Source of the DNA: Lomentospora prolificans
Lineage: Eukaryota > Ascomycota > Sordariomycetes > Microascales > Microascaceae
DNA: 64,000 nt
Assembly: GCA_029532625.1 (NCBI GenBank)
Contig: JARFXM010000006.1
Coordinates: 2,852,001-2,916,000, forward strand
Reading direction: 5' to 3'
Shown here: positions 1 to 10,564 of the stretch, piece by piece
Position numbering within the stretch: position 1 is the stretch's first letter
How the letters are laid out: each line of letters opens with the position of its first letter
Translations under genes and position numbers: made by a program
Notes under the pieces: generated by a model
Database searches by the model: none
What the model was told of the DNA's origin: nothing
The model's input: only the letters and a program-made list of their open reading frames with translations

Positions 1-1899
1 TGCTTCCGCCAGGCTGCACCTCGCACACTCTACAGCGGGTTTCGAATACAAGGCCATGCTGCGACGGAAGCAGCTGGCCTTCCGCTTGTATTGCTGACGG
101 GGAGCATTTGTGCGTCTCCGGGCCAAAGATGACGCGGAATGGCATGCCTCGACGGCGGGCCAGGGACGAGGAAGGTGAGCTTCGAGAAGCCAGTCTTGGT
201 GGTCAATCCATGCCGTTCTAGGAAGACGCGAAGGGCGTGGCCAGCGGGGTTCCCCGTCCGCGGGTGTGTTGTGCCATGACCATTATTAATTCAAAAAAAA
301 AAAAAAGAGCCCATCGTACTCGTTTTTCCCCGAGTCCGACCTGCTTCGCGTCTTCGCGCTTTCGGGGCCTTTTTTTTTCTTCTCTTTTGGCTGGTTGGCC
401 GTAGGTTTCCCACCTCCGTCCCCACTCCTGTGCCATGGGAGGTTTGTATTAAGAATCCATCGTCGGTTTTGCGTCCGAGGGAAGTTGGAGCTCCCGCTGT
501 CGCACGGGAAAGTGCTTTTTCTGACAGGCATTGAAATGGCGGACCCTGTCGACGTTGTTGCCCGAAGCCAATGAATGGCTCGACTGCCCGCGAAAACCAA
601 TGTTCCGCCGCGCGGAGCGGGGACCGGTGGCCTACGGGTGCGCAGCCGACGCATCTTGCGGCGGCGGATATAACGATAACGCAGCGAGATGACTCTAGCG
701 TCTCGAGCGAATGTCGAATGTCGGTGAGGTGCCAGGCCATCTGAGTGGCAGGCTACTTCAACGTTAGGAATACTTGACCTTGCTTCTCCAACCTCATCTT
801 GCATTTTCACTTTCTCTTCTTCTTCTTCTTCTTCTTCTTCTTCCTTATTTTTTTTTTTCAGCACCTCGCCTTCCGCCCTCTTCTTTCACCAACCATGACT
901 TGTTCTTCTTTTACCATGTGCCATCGCTCGACATATCAGTGGCCATCAACGATACGTCTCAAGAGTGGTCCCCCCTCCCCCCCCCCCCAAATGGAAAACA
1001 CGCCCACTTCAAACTGCCGCTGGCGGGAAACGTCCGGTGGGGCGCGGGGGCGGGGGAAGCCCGAAACCTAATTCATTGAAGTCGGGGACCCGGCATGGAG
1101 TAGAGCGCGAGACAGAGCCAACTGTGGGGATTCTAAAGTCTAGCGTTGGAGACTGGGCCGCCTGCGCCATCTATCGTCCCCGTCCTTGCTCTTTCGGTGC
1201 CTCGGCTTTTCCATTGGGGACTCTGAAGAAAGTAGGTTGGCGTGCGCTCCCTTCCTGTTCGCCTGCAGCCTAGCCTCCATGATGATGGCGCTCTCATGAG
1301 CTGTACATACTAGTTACACGAGGGCCGGATGGGCGCCATGCTAGGGTTTCAAGGGAAAAGCAGTCATAACACAGATCACCTATGTTGCCAATACTCTCCT
1401 AAAAAAAGTCTATATTCAGCGGCAATATGAAGGCGAAGAGCCCCGATCGCGGGTTATTGGATCCAAGGGCTCTGGTAACCCTGCGGGGAGTTAAGCATGA
1501 GGACGGGGAGATAAAAGACGCGCGACGTCGCACTGGGAGAAAACGGGATCCCGCGGCCCCTTACGCGGCATGCCTAAACTGAAAGGTATAAAGATTGCCT
1601 TTCCCAACGAAGAATAGTCGCTCTACATGAATGCAACACGGCCTTAGCTAGAAACCTAGCCAGCGGGACGAAATCCAAACTACTTGATTGCATTTGAGGT
1701 CATTGGCACGGGTAGATATATCCGGAGAAATATGTAGAGATGCGTGGCCCTAGCCTTGCTGAAAGAAGAAGAAAGTTATGTTGTTCATTTCCGACATCAT
1801 ACATCATATACATCCAAAAGTTTGCAAATGACCAGCCTTCGTTCCATTGTTCCCAGCATTAGAGGTAAAGGAAAAAAAAAAAATAAAAAAGACAAGGTA
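1..1899. other. Left-edge spacer, no gene recognised
   Basis: No open frame here looks like a real gene; the long frames are low-complexity shadows. The stretch holds simple repeats: a CTT run near 817-843, a T run near 851-859, a C-rich run near 971-988 and short A/T runs near 295-306, 370-379 and 1871-1882. A gene ending or starting left of the window could own some untranslated sequence here, but nothing shows it. Confidence 0.6.
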
Positions 1900-3359
1900 T
1901 TATGTTGTCCGGCCCGGACTCAAGGGTTCGATGACAATCTGCGGTATCCGGTTGAGGCGAAGACTCGGCAGTTGTGGTATTCCATCGACACCCCGACTGG
2001 AAGTCCGTCTCTCGCTTTGCTCATCTTCAGAAACAGTCGCAGCTCTCCCGCTATCTGCGCTAGCGCGAGGCCGAGAGTCACCAGGATAACCAGGGGGAGG
2101 CTCGGCAACCGGGGTCACGGTCCCAGAAAGGCCCTCGTCTAGGGAAACATCTTCGTAACCCGGCGGCGAATAGGGGGGCATCTCGGAGTCTCCGACATCC
2201 GCCTCCCCTACCGCCGAATCAGCACGTGAACTGGCCCTGGACCTCTGCTGTTGAAGACTGGGAGAGGGAAAGTCGCTGTCGATTGTGAGAATAGAACTGC
2301 TCCGCTCCCTCTCGTCCGGAGAGCGAGCTCCAGAATGATTTGATACTGCGATGCTAGCAGCGTCCGATAAGAGGCCAACCCTCTCGCTTTCGGTGCTATT
2401 GGCCCTGATCCGAGTCCCGTCGTGGCGGGCGACCCCCAGGTCTGCGTACGATACGCTAGAAACGGTGCGTTGGCGTTGGTCCCGTATCCTCTCATGGTCT
2501 TGGCGCAGCACGTTGACGACCGAGTTATTGCTCGAAGCACGAGCCCGGGAGCGGATCACCTCCAAAGCCACTACGTCGTTCCTTGCCCTAGCTTCACGGC
2601 GCTGCCTTCGCCGTTCCTCTCTTTCCAAGATTTCTAGTCGTCTGGCCTGACGTATCTGGTACATTGTTTCCATCTCTTCATCACGAAGAGCTTCCAAATC
2701 TTCCTCGGTGGGGAGCTCCACGACGACATCTACCCCATCCCTCTCACCTTCGCGAGCAATCACTTGCTCTGAACTAAGTGGATCGACTCGGTATGGCGGC
2801 AACGTCATGACGGAACGTACGGACGTAGTCCTATCGGGCGCAGAGTTGGTATCACCTCGCCGGCCAGAGCCTTGCCTTGCCGCGGAATTAGCGGCATTGG
2901 TGCCGCGGCGTCTAGAACTCGGGGTTGCATTGTCACGATTCTCGGAAGGGGCTTGGGTCGACGTGTCTTCGGAGCCTGCCGCATGGTAGGATGTCTCTGA
3001 TGGGGATGCTCGCCATTTGGACCAGAGTCGTTTTAGGAACGGCGTGGGTATATATTTGGGGTCACTATGGCGCTTTCGGAGAGACCGGAGAAGGTAGAGG
3101 CCAAGGGCGAGAACCAACACCGCCCCCACGGCAATCGTTAGAACCTGGAGGGAAGAAAAATTCCATTAGCACGTTTATCAGTAAGGGTTGTAGGTGAGGA
3201 CAGGCCAAGTCGATGTCTTAGACCTGGCCTGTCACTAGAGAATGATAGCAGGAAGAGGCATACAATTAGTGTGATTCTTCTCGTTTCGTTCGGCGTGGCC
3301 CGTCTAGCAAGCGAAGGCCGGCGATCGAATAAATTCACTTCCCGGTGGTATAGATACAT
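1900..3359 (-). CDS. Single-pass membrane protein with PPxY-containing cytoplasmic tail
   Basis: Not recognised as a named family. Two exons, 3264-3359 and 1900-3144, joined by a 119-nt intron with a GTATGC donor, a GCTAAT-type branch site and a CTCCAG acceptor. The product is 446 aa. The splice rebuilds one hydrophobic segment (about residues 29-50, ITLIVLTIAVGAVLVLALG) followed by RSLRKRH, so the N-terminus of about 30 residues is probably outside and the roughly 390-residue tail cytosolic (positive-inside rule). The tail is rich in Ser, Arg, Glu and Pro, predicted disordered, with a charged helix-like stretch rich in Arg and Glu about one third of the way in. Two PPGY motifs (PPYSPPGYEDV and EPPPGYPGD) fit the PPxY consensus bound by WW domains. 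No signal peptide is evident, so it may be a signal-anchor protein. A further upstream exon cannot be excluded. Confidence 0.72.
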
Positions 3360-5128
3360 ATCTTCAAGAAATTATGCAACAGTTATAAAACTGGCGGCCG
3401 GAATGGGCGCGGCGGAAGCCGCAAAAGGGCCTGTCCGGAGCTATGCAAGGCGTCACGACCAGTGGGCGGGGACCACGCTTAATGGGGACATAGTATTGAC
3501 AGGGCAAGATTCTTTGTCTCGAAGGACACGCAATCGCGGGGCGCTGGCGCTCGTTTGTACGTCGCGGTTCTCGCGCTTTGTATCTCGAAGCCGTTGCTTT
3601 GCTGTCTGTCTGCGTAATCTCTCGGGCCGCGCGCGGGTCTTGGTACGTCGTCTGATGTAGAGATACAGACTTCTCCAATAGAGAAAAGGTTGCGGGATCG
3701 TGAATCAAGTGTCGTATAGGGAGGCAATCCACTCGGCCAAGAAAACAATTCTTGCGAAACGAGCCAAGTAGGGGCGAAATTGTTTGGTGATGCGATGTGT
3801 GTTCAGCCCAAGGGCGATTTGAAACGAGGAAGTGGAAAATGGGGAAAAGACTCGAGGAATGTCAGCTTCGTTGGGGAACTAGGCTGGCTGCATCTGGGCG
3901 GATGCGCCTGGCAGACAGGTCGCCGCCCCCAAACATTGAACCTTCCCCACCGCCAGCCCCAGCCCAGCCCAGCCCAGCCCAGCACAGCACAGCACATTGA
4001 GCCGGCGGCGGCGTGTGCGAGGGTGGGACTTGGTCGCCAATGGTCTGGTTCACAGCAACAGTAAAAAGGCTGGGCTGAAATGCGAAGAGGGTGATGATCA
4101 ACAGCCGAGGTCAGGCTTGATGTTTTGGGACTTCGATGTTACGGTTTCGTTGCAATACTCATATGAGTATGCCACGTCCAGTGCTAACAAGCCTTCGAAG
4201 CATAGTGGCTGGACACCACAATGGCTGGCAATTGATGGTGATCGCTACTCCTTCGTCTTGGCCTCAAAGCCGCCAATTACACGGTCGAGCTATCAGCGTC
4301 GTTCAACAATCCGGCCCGATGACGCTTTGTCCACTGCTTTCGAGGCATGACGCAATCAGGGCAGAAGCAAAAGTGTGAAGAGAAATAAAATCCGGGCTCG
4401 CCTCGACAATATCAAAAACGAGGGGAGATTGTGGCGCATGTAGGGCGCAGCTTAAACCTTGCATTTGGCTTGCCTCGTAACGAAATGATAGTTTCACTAC
4501 GTCCTCCACTGAAGGGACCGGCCATTATTAGGCTTTCTCTGCAATTTGATAGATGGCATGCCTAAGGAAGGGTACCTGGTTCCACGCAACGGTGGCTCTT
4601 CACTACCAGCACTGTTGTTTGTATTTATTTTTTTCGCTTCCTCCAAGAACTCGCAATCGGATTCGATGACAACATCCTCAAATTCAATAGCCAGCAACTG
4701 AACTGGCTATAATCGACATAAGTCATAGGCGTAGGAACAAGCTAAATGTAGATTCGGGGCGGTATGCATGCTGGCTGAGAAATGGAGGCTCGTGAAGTTA
4801 GGATAGCCCAAGATTTTAGCTCGAGGAATCCTTCTCGGCATCTTCGAGTGGGATTGGCGCCTTAGTCGAACTCTGATATTGTCGTCCTTCCTCGCACCTC
4901 AGCACTACGTCGCGAATCCCGAGTTGAGCAGGCGCTTAGATATGTAGTGTAGCATTTGAATTCGCACATGAGCATCCGTCGGTACTCCCCACGAACCTTA
5001 CTTAGGATGGGCACAACCGACACTATGGTATGTTCCACCCGCACTTAAGAAAAGGAAAGACCCCTTTTCCACGTAGATTAAGCGCAAGCTAGGGAATAGT
5101 TTATATACACTAACTACCATCTACACAC
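3360..5128. other. Spacer with AGCCC minisatellite
   Basis: No convincing coding sequence. The clearest structure is a short tandem repeat of CAGCC/AGCCC units running into CAGCA units at about 3956-3995. The region lies between the 5' end of the membrane-protein gene and the 3' end of the next minus-strand gene, so it should hold the promoter of the former. Confidence 0.6.
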
Positions 5129-6488
5129 TCACCCAAACCTCTTCTCAATCTTCTTCAACATCCCGCCAACTCCACGCTCCAGCCGTCCCGTCTGCTCATC
5201 CAGCCTCTGCTTCCCAGCCGCATACTTGGACGGCTGCTCGGCCTCCCCTGGCCGATACACTTGCTGATGAACCGAGTAGTCCTGTCTCCCGGTGTTGATA
5301 GGCGAGAGGGCGCTAGCCTGGGGTTGATACTGAGAATGCGCTGCTTGTGGAGGCAGCGGCGCGAATCCAGGTGACCCGGGGAAGGCGTTGCCGTAGGAGT
5401 TGTGCAATCCCGGAGACGCCAATCCAGCATGTATGGGCATCGTGGATGAGCGTTGTAGGCCAGGGTGCGGTCCTCCCCCGAATTGACTTGCAGGGTGGCC
5501 TGGAGGCCCTGGTAGCCCAGGACCGCCTGGTGGCGGAGGCGGCACACCAGCTGGGAATTGCTGCGGCTGTGTATCATAGGCCACGGCCATTGCTAGAGGG
5601 TTTACGGCGCCGTCATCCGGAGGCGGGGTCTTCTCCCGGTGCTGCACTGCTTCGGGGGCAGCGGGCGCAGCGGGGTTATAGGCCATCGGAACGAAGCTCG
5701 CGGGGGCCTGCTCGGGCTGCTTGCCGCTTCCTCCGGATTCGTTTAGAGCTACCCTCTCTAGTTGCTGCACGACGGAGCTCGCCTCGGGGGCTCGACTAGG
5801 GGGCGCAGGCTCATCGAGAACCTCGACCTGTGCAGGCGGCAAGACCCTCCTGATGCCATTAACAAACTGGAGAGCGTCCACTTGAGTCCAGAAGTAAATA
5901 TCTAGCGAGTGGAGCTTGTAGTGGTACTTGTTTTCATTGCGCGGATCGTATGTTGGCAGATGCCATTCGTTTGGGTCGTTGGCCTCGCCAACTGTTAATG
6001 ACACTAAGCAGTGCTGTTTATACGAGTATCGTAGACGCGCCTTGTCCAAATCTACAAGATTGGGACAATTATTAGATGACAAGTTCATGGCTTAGCCATT
6101 GCGCTACCCTGGTAGCCCCATGATCTACATGGCACTAGATGTAGGTAGGTAGTGAGGCGCATGCGGGGGGGCTACTCACGTCCTTCAAAGGCATCCTGAT
6201 CATCTGTTCCTACATTATTGGCAATTTCGATGCGCGCCCTTCTCTCGTTGGCATTCTCGAACAAGTACACATATGATCCCTTGTCGAATCGGTGATGCGG
6301 CGGGTTTTCGGTCGGCGGCCCGTAAAAGTAGTGAATGTCGCCGTAGCTATCTCGAGGAAGCGCGGGCATCTGTTAGTCGCAACACTCCCTCTTCTCGACC
6401 GCCGGCTCCAATACCGACAGGCGCACCACGAAGTATTCTTCCGCACTTACAGCGTGGCGACGTTCTCTTCGCCTGGGTTAGCTGCCAT
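5129..6488 (-). CDS. Conserved fungal protein, globular N-terminus with Pro/Gly-rich C-terminus
   Basis: Three exons: 6451-6488 (38 nt), 6180-6346 and 5129-6051, giving 375 aa. The first intron uses GTAAGT and a GATAG acceptor about 25 nt after a GACTAAC branch site. Only this acceptor keeps the frame, giving a start MAANPGEENVATLYGDIHYF. Residues about 1-140 look folded, with many aromatics (YFYGPP, YVYLFENAN, LHSLDIYFWTQVDALQFVNGIRRVLP), and resemble a family of uncharacterised Pezizomycotina proteins that I recall only by sequence style. Residues about 150-340 are Pro, Gly and Gln rich. The C-terminal 35 residues are charged and probably helical (KQRLDEQTGRLERGVGGMLK). No enzymatic motif, signal peptide or membrane segment is seen. 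Function unknown. Confidence 0.8.
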
Positions 6489-7371
6489 GGCTGGTTGTTT
6501 GGTCACGATTCTCTTCGTAGCACGATAGTTAGAGATCCCCGCTTCACGAGGGAGGGGGGAAAGGGACCGAGTCCGCTGGGTAGGGAACGCTGGAGGAAAT
6601 GGACGAGTATCAATTAAGTATGAGGTGAAGAGAACCCGAAACACATCAAGTCTTTGCGGATATGCGAATGCGATCGCGATTGCTCGGCAGCCTTCTAGTC
6701 AAAGACGAGAGAGGGAGAGAAGCTCAATGAAATGCTTTGCGTATGGTCCCCCACGGCTTTTCTTCAGTAAACGGGCGAGCTGTATTACTACCAAGAAGCT
6801 CACCCTATATTTCTGGCGGAAACCTCAGTATTATCTATGAGCGGCCCATGCCACCAACCACATCTCCAGGTACCATGCAACTCCTCCCCGTTGTTGTCGA
6901 GCTCGGCGCTTAGAGAGGTGGAGGGGAGCCAACAGCTGACCAACCAAGGGCGCCGAAGGGAAGTGGCTTTTGGACCCTCTCGTGCTTGTCGATTAGCTGG
7001 TGCCGCCCCACATAACTTAGTCATCAACGGGTGTCCAGACACGAGGAAAGCTCCGGAGTGATCTTTGAAATTTTTGGTGTCGATCGACGAGCCAAATACG
7101 ATATCGCGACAACCCCTTCACCTGCGTTCAACATCCGCTTTCGAACACGCCCAGCTCCCATTCTGGGACAATCGCGGTTAATAACTCAAATCTTGTACCG
7201 AGCGCGCACCCGCTACCTGCGTGCCCATTCGATCGTCCTCTTACTAGCTTGGGAACTAGTTCAAGCAGCCAGAGTGCTCACGTCAATAAATCGCCCGATA
7301 CACAAACTGAACTTGCCCCCGAGGCAACTATACAACACCCTCCATTCCCAAGCAACACAAGAACCTCCAAA
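6489..7371. promoter_or_regulatory. Divergent promoter region between the conserved protein and uS8m
   Basis: About 0.88 kb separates two divergently transcribed start codons. It must contain both promoters and 5' leaders. I see no clear TATA element and no additional gene. The last 40 nt before the uS8m start (AACCTCCAAAATGG) have an A-rich context suitable for initiation. Confidence 0.55.
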
Positions 7372-7857
7372 ATGGGTATCCATACGATAGTCAACACGTG
7401 CTCCCACCTCCAGAACGCCTCGCGCGCGCGGCTCGGTCTCACCTCCATCCCAAACACCAAATACAACCTCCTCCTTTCCCTCGCCCTCCACCGCGCAGGC
7501 TATATCTCGAGCGTTACCCGCGGTGGTCCTTCTCCCCCCGACCCAGAGACCGCCGAGACACAGGCCCCTGAACCCGTAACGCACGCCAACGTTGCTACCA
7601 GGAGGCTCTGGCTCGGCTTGAAATACTGGGATGGCAAGCCCGTCATGTCTAACCTCAAGTCCGTCAGCAAGCCCAAGAGGCTGGTCACCATGAACCTCCG
7701 AGGCCTCGAAAGGGTTGTCAGGGGGCTCCCCTCTCAGCAGTTCCCCGGCCTCACCATCGGAGAGTCGCTCTTCGTTTCTACCGATCTTGGCGTTCTAGAG
7801 GCGAGGGAAGCGATTGAGAGGCACCGCGGCGGATTGCTTCTGTGCAGGGTGTCGTAA
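7372..7857 (+). CDS. MRPS8: Mitochondrial small-subunit ribosomal protein uS8m
   Basis: Single exon, 161 aa, of the bacterial S8 (uS8) family as found in fungal mitoribosomes. It would bind the central domain of mitochondrial small-subunit rRNA. The N-terminus (MGIHTIVNTCSHLQNASRARL) matches the S8 start in which two helices contact rRNA. The C-terminal part (PSQQFPGLTIGESLFVSTDLGVLEAREA) carries the S8 signature of a Ser/Thr-containing strand (ISTSKGIMT in bacteria, here FVSTDLGVLEA) and ends GGLLLCRVS, equivalent to the usual GGEVLCYV-type end. The start at 7372 was chosen over in-frame upstream codons because homologues begin at MGIH. An insertion rich in Pro and Glu (about residues 45-65) separates the two halves, as often in fungal mitochondrial versions. 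Confidence 0.93.
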   Translation: MGIHTIVNTCSHLQNASRARLGLTSIPNTKYNLLLSLALHRAGYISSVTRGGPSPPDPETAETQAPEPVTHANVATRRLWLGLKYWDGKPVMSNLKSVSKPKRLVTMNLRGLERVVRGLPSQQFPGLTIGESLFVSTDLGVLEAREAIERHRGGLLLCRVS

Positions 7858-8612
7858 TAGGTGATGAAGTTGGGAAGAGTGGTGTAAGAAGGAAGAAAAG
7901 AAACGGACCACTACAAGGGACCCTCCGATGCCTTGGTTACGTTTGTGTTTGTGGGTGGGAGTATGCGCGTATGCATACTAGGTCTCTTTCCTAGCCCATC
8001 TTGGTTTTGAGGTGCGGAATGCCGACATGTGGCCTTATGAAACCACTCTGTATTATATTGTTTGACAACCCACCCTTCTGGCTGCGTGTTTGGCCATCAT
8101 AGATAGAGCCCTGTATCGTATAACCCTTAGGATAAGAGAAATCGGTCTATGAAAGAGATCATGTTATGGGAGAGAAGGGTGACGCAACCTTGATGATTCA
8201 AATGAAACCAGTAAAGCTAAGAAGAACAACAATGCTTATACAATCTACATGCAATGTGGAAGATTCCACTACTTAGATCATGCCTTGCCTCGGCGATCTT
8301 TCTGAAAGAGAAGAAAAGTGGCAATAAAATATGAGAGAAGGATGGAGTAAAGAAGGGAAATACAAGTTCACAAAAAAACGCCGTTTGCTCCCCTGAGTAC
8401 GCCTCGCTCTTTTTTTGCAGCTCTAAGGTATCATTGGGGATCTCCTCCACTTACTACATATTCTCAAGTCTGGAATCGATACAGTCTGCCATTCTATTTT
8501 CAAAAGCGAAACGGAAAATAAAACAAAATGGAAGCATCAATGTCTAGGAGCACTTTCTGTGGATCTCGACGTGAAGTGAATCTCCACCTAGGGTTAAATC
8601 CCGCGGGTTTCA
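7858..8612. other. Convergent 3' spacer
   Basis: About 0.75 kb between the stop codons of two convergent genes. It should contain both 3' untranslated regions. No open frame of interest and no repeat was seen. Confidence 0.55.
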
Positions 8613-10564
8613 TCACCACGTCTCCTGCTCGGTGCTGGTTGCAAGCGCATCTTCCGAAACGTCGACGCCGGCATCGGCCGCGGGAGCTTCCTCGGTAGTG
8701 AGCTCCGAGGAGTCACCGGCTGCCTTGGCCTTGTCGGGGGCGGCGAGCTCGTTTGACTCTTGGGATACGGCAGAGGGAACCTCAATCGTAGCATCTAGCG
8801 CAGGTTCATGTACCTCGGCTGGTGCTTCACTGACCTGGGGCTCTGTAGTGTCGGGTGTGGTAGCTTGAGACGCAGGCTCGGTGGCGATTTCCTGTGTCTC
8901 TCTCGGCTCTCCAGCTGGCGTAGTTTCCTGGACACTCTCATTGGCGTCCTTGATATCCGCTACGGCTAGAGGCTCCGCAGCTTCCGCTTGTTCACTGGGC
9001 TCGGTAGGAATCGCCTTGGTCGCGGCTTCCTTGGCAGCCTTGACCATTTCCTCGGTGATGGGCTCTTCGGGAGCTGGTCCCCTGGCCGCACTGCTGGGAT
9101 TGGCTGCCCTCGAAGGGCTCACTGACCGAGAAGCTAGCCTCCTTGTGCCGGAGGCCCTCCTAGCTCGGCTCTCGGAACGTTCGCTCTGCCGTGTCGAGGC
9201 GCGCTTAGCAGGAGATTTCCTCGGCGGTGTGACGGGGGCCTTGTCCGTCGTCTTAGACTGAGAGCTTTGAGTGGGGCGCATCATGCGGGCGAGAAAGCCC
9301 TCATCAACTTGCTTCTCCTTCTTGGGAGCGGGCTTCTCTTGGGTGGTTTTCTTGGGTGGAGGACCCACGCTAGGTCGTGGCCGACCAACGGTGGAAGATT
9401 GCCTCTTAAGTGTAGAGGTTGTAGAGGTACTAGCCCTGCTAGTGGAACGAGGCAGCGACTGAGGCGTTTGGGAAACGCTGGTAGAGCCTGTAGATAGGCG
9501 GGTCGAGTTGATCTTGGAGCCAGATGCCGTGGTCTGGGCCATGAGACTCGCTGGGAGCTTAATCGGCTTAGTTGGGGACTTGGGTTTAGGCTTAACGAAA
9601 CCGACGCCCGAGGTAAGGTTGTTTGATGGGGAAACATGGATGGGGGGCGGCTTTCTGGCGGCGGAAGACGGCGTTGGCTTCTGAGACGAGGCTGCTGACG
9701 CTGGCTTATTGGGGGTGGAAGCAGCTGTGACCTTCTTGGGGGGAACAGCCGCCGGAGAAATAGGGCGATGTGTAACCCTTGGTTCTCGGAGAGATGGGCT
9801 GGCGAGTGGCTTGACGGTCGAGGGGGACTTTGCGCCGGGTTTTGTGGGTCCCTTGGCAGCAGAGGAGACTGTCAAGTTGGCTGGCCGGTTGCCAGTCTTC
9901 GATTCAACGCTCTGCTTCGCCGGAGTCTCGCGGGTTTCCTTTCGCGGGGACTTGGGAGCAGCAGATGTCTGGTTATTGTCGGCTGGAGTAGCTTTGGGGG
10001 CCGGCTCTATCTTTGATTCTGGAGCGGTCTTTCGGGGAGAGACAACGGGAGCGATGGCTGGCACGGGCCGGGTAGGGTTCTCGCTACTCGTGCTACGGCT
10101 AATGGTAGGGGTCGAAGGCAACGCGGTAGATTCGACCGCCAGGCTTTTGATGGGCTCATCGACGGCGGTGACGGATTCGGGTTTTTCGGGCACGCTGGTA
10201 GCAACCGTTTCGGCACCTTCAGTAGTTTCGTTACTCAAACGGCGCCTTGAAACGCTAGACTCGCCACTGTGATCTCGCCGGAGGCCAACCCTACCGTCCT
10301 TTTCAATAGCGATGAAATTGGTGCGCACTTTCGAGAGCGGTTTCGAAGCTTCTGCACTGCCTGAAATAGTATAAGTGGTTAATACGACTCATACCCGGTC
10401 CCAGCAGACAAAGCAGCCTTGGGAATATGCGTCAAGGTACGCCTTTGGCTGACACGAGTTAGGAGTTGCTTACCGGACGGAGTAAGGGTGCGACCACGTT
10501 CAGGAGGGCTTACGGAGTCGCCCTTGTTCTCGAACATGGCCCGAAGATTCTTGACTTGACTCAT
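8613..10564 (-). CDS. Conserved fungal low-complexity protein (mucin-like composition, intracellular)
   Basis: Two exons, 10474-10564 (91 nt) and 8613-10360, giving 612 aa. The intron has a GTAAGC donor and a TTTCAG acceptor, and the junction reads PSG-SAEASKPLSKVRTNF. The first 60 residues carry the only strongly conserved-looking segments: MSQVKNLRAMFENKGD at the start and KPLSKVRTNFIAIEKDGRVG after the junction. I recall these from other Pezizomycotina proteins of unknown function. The rest is Ser/Thr/Pro/Ala/Lys-rich and basic up to about residue 440, for example repeated SPRK, KPTP and PPKK patches, then becomes acidic (Glu/Ala-rich, TEEAPAADAG) to the end. Without a signal peptide it is probably cytosolic or cytoskeleton-associated; database names such as mucin would reflect composition only. 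Function unknown. Confidence 0.8.

Noticed and set aside
286..864. 192-codon minus-strand open frame at the left end
   Set aside because: Its composition is dominated by runs from CTT and A/T repeats (poly-Glu, poly-Lys) and it has no recognisable domain.
4092..4200. Possible box C/D snoRNA starting GTGATGA
   Set aside because: No CTGA D box occurs at a suitable distance and no terminal stem was found.
9709..10272. 187-codon plus-strand frame opposite the low-complexity gene
   Set aside because: It is a shadow of the real minus-strand gene; its Gly/Val/Ala-rich translation mirrors the Ser/Thr/Pro codons on the other strand.
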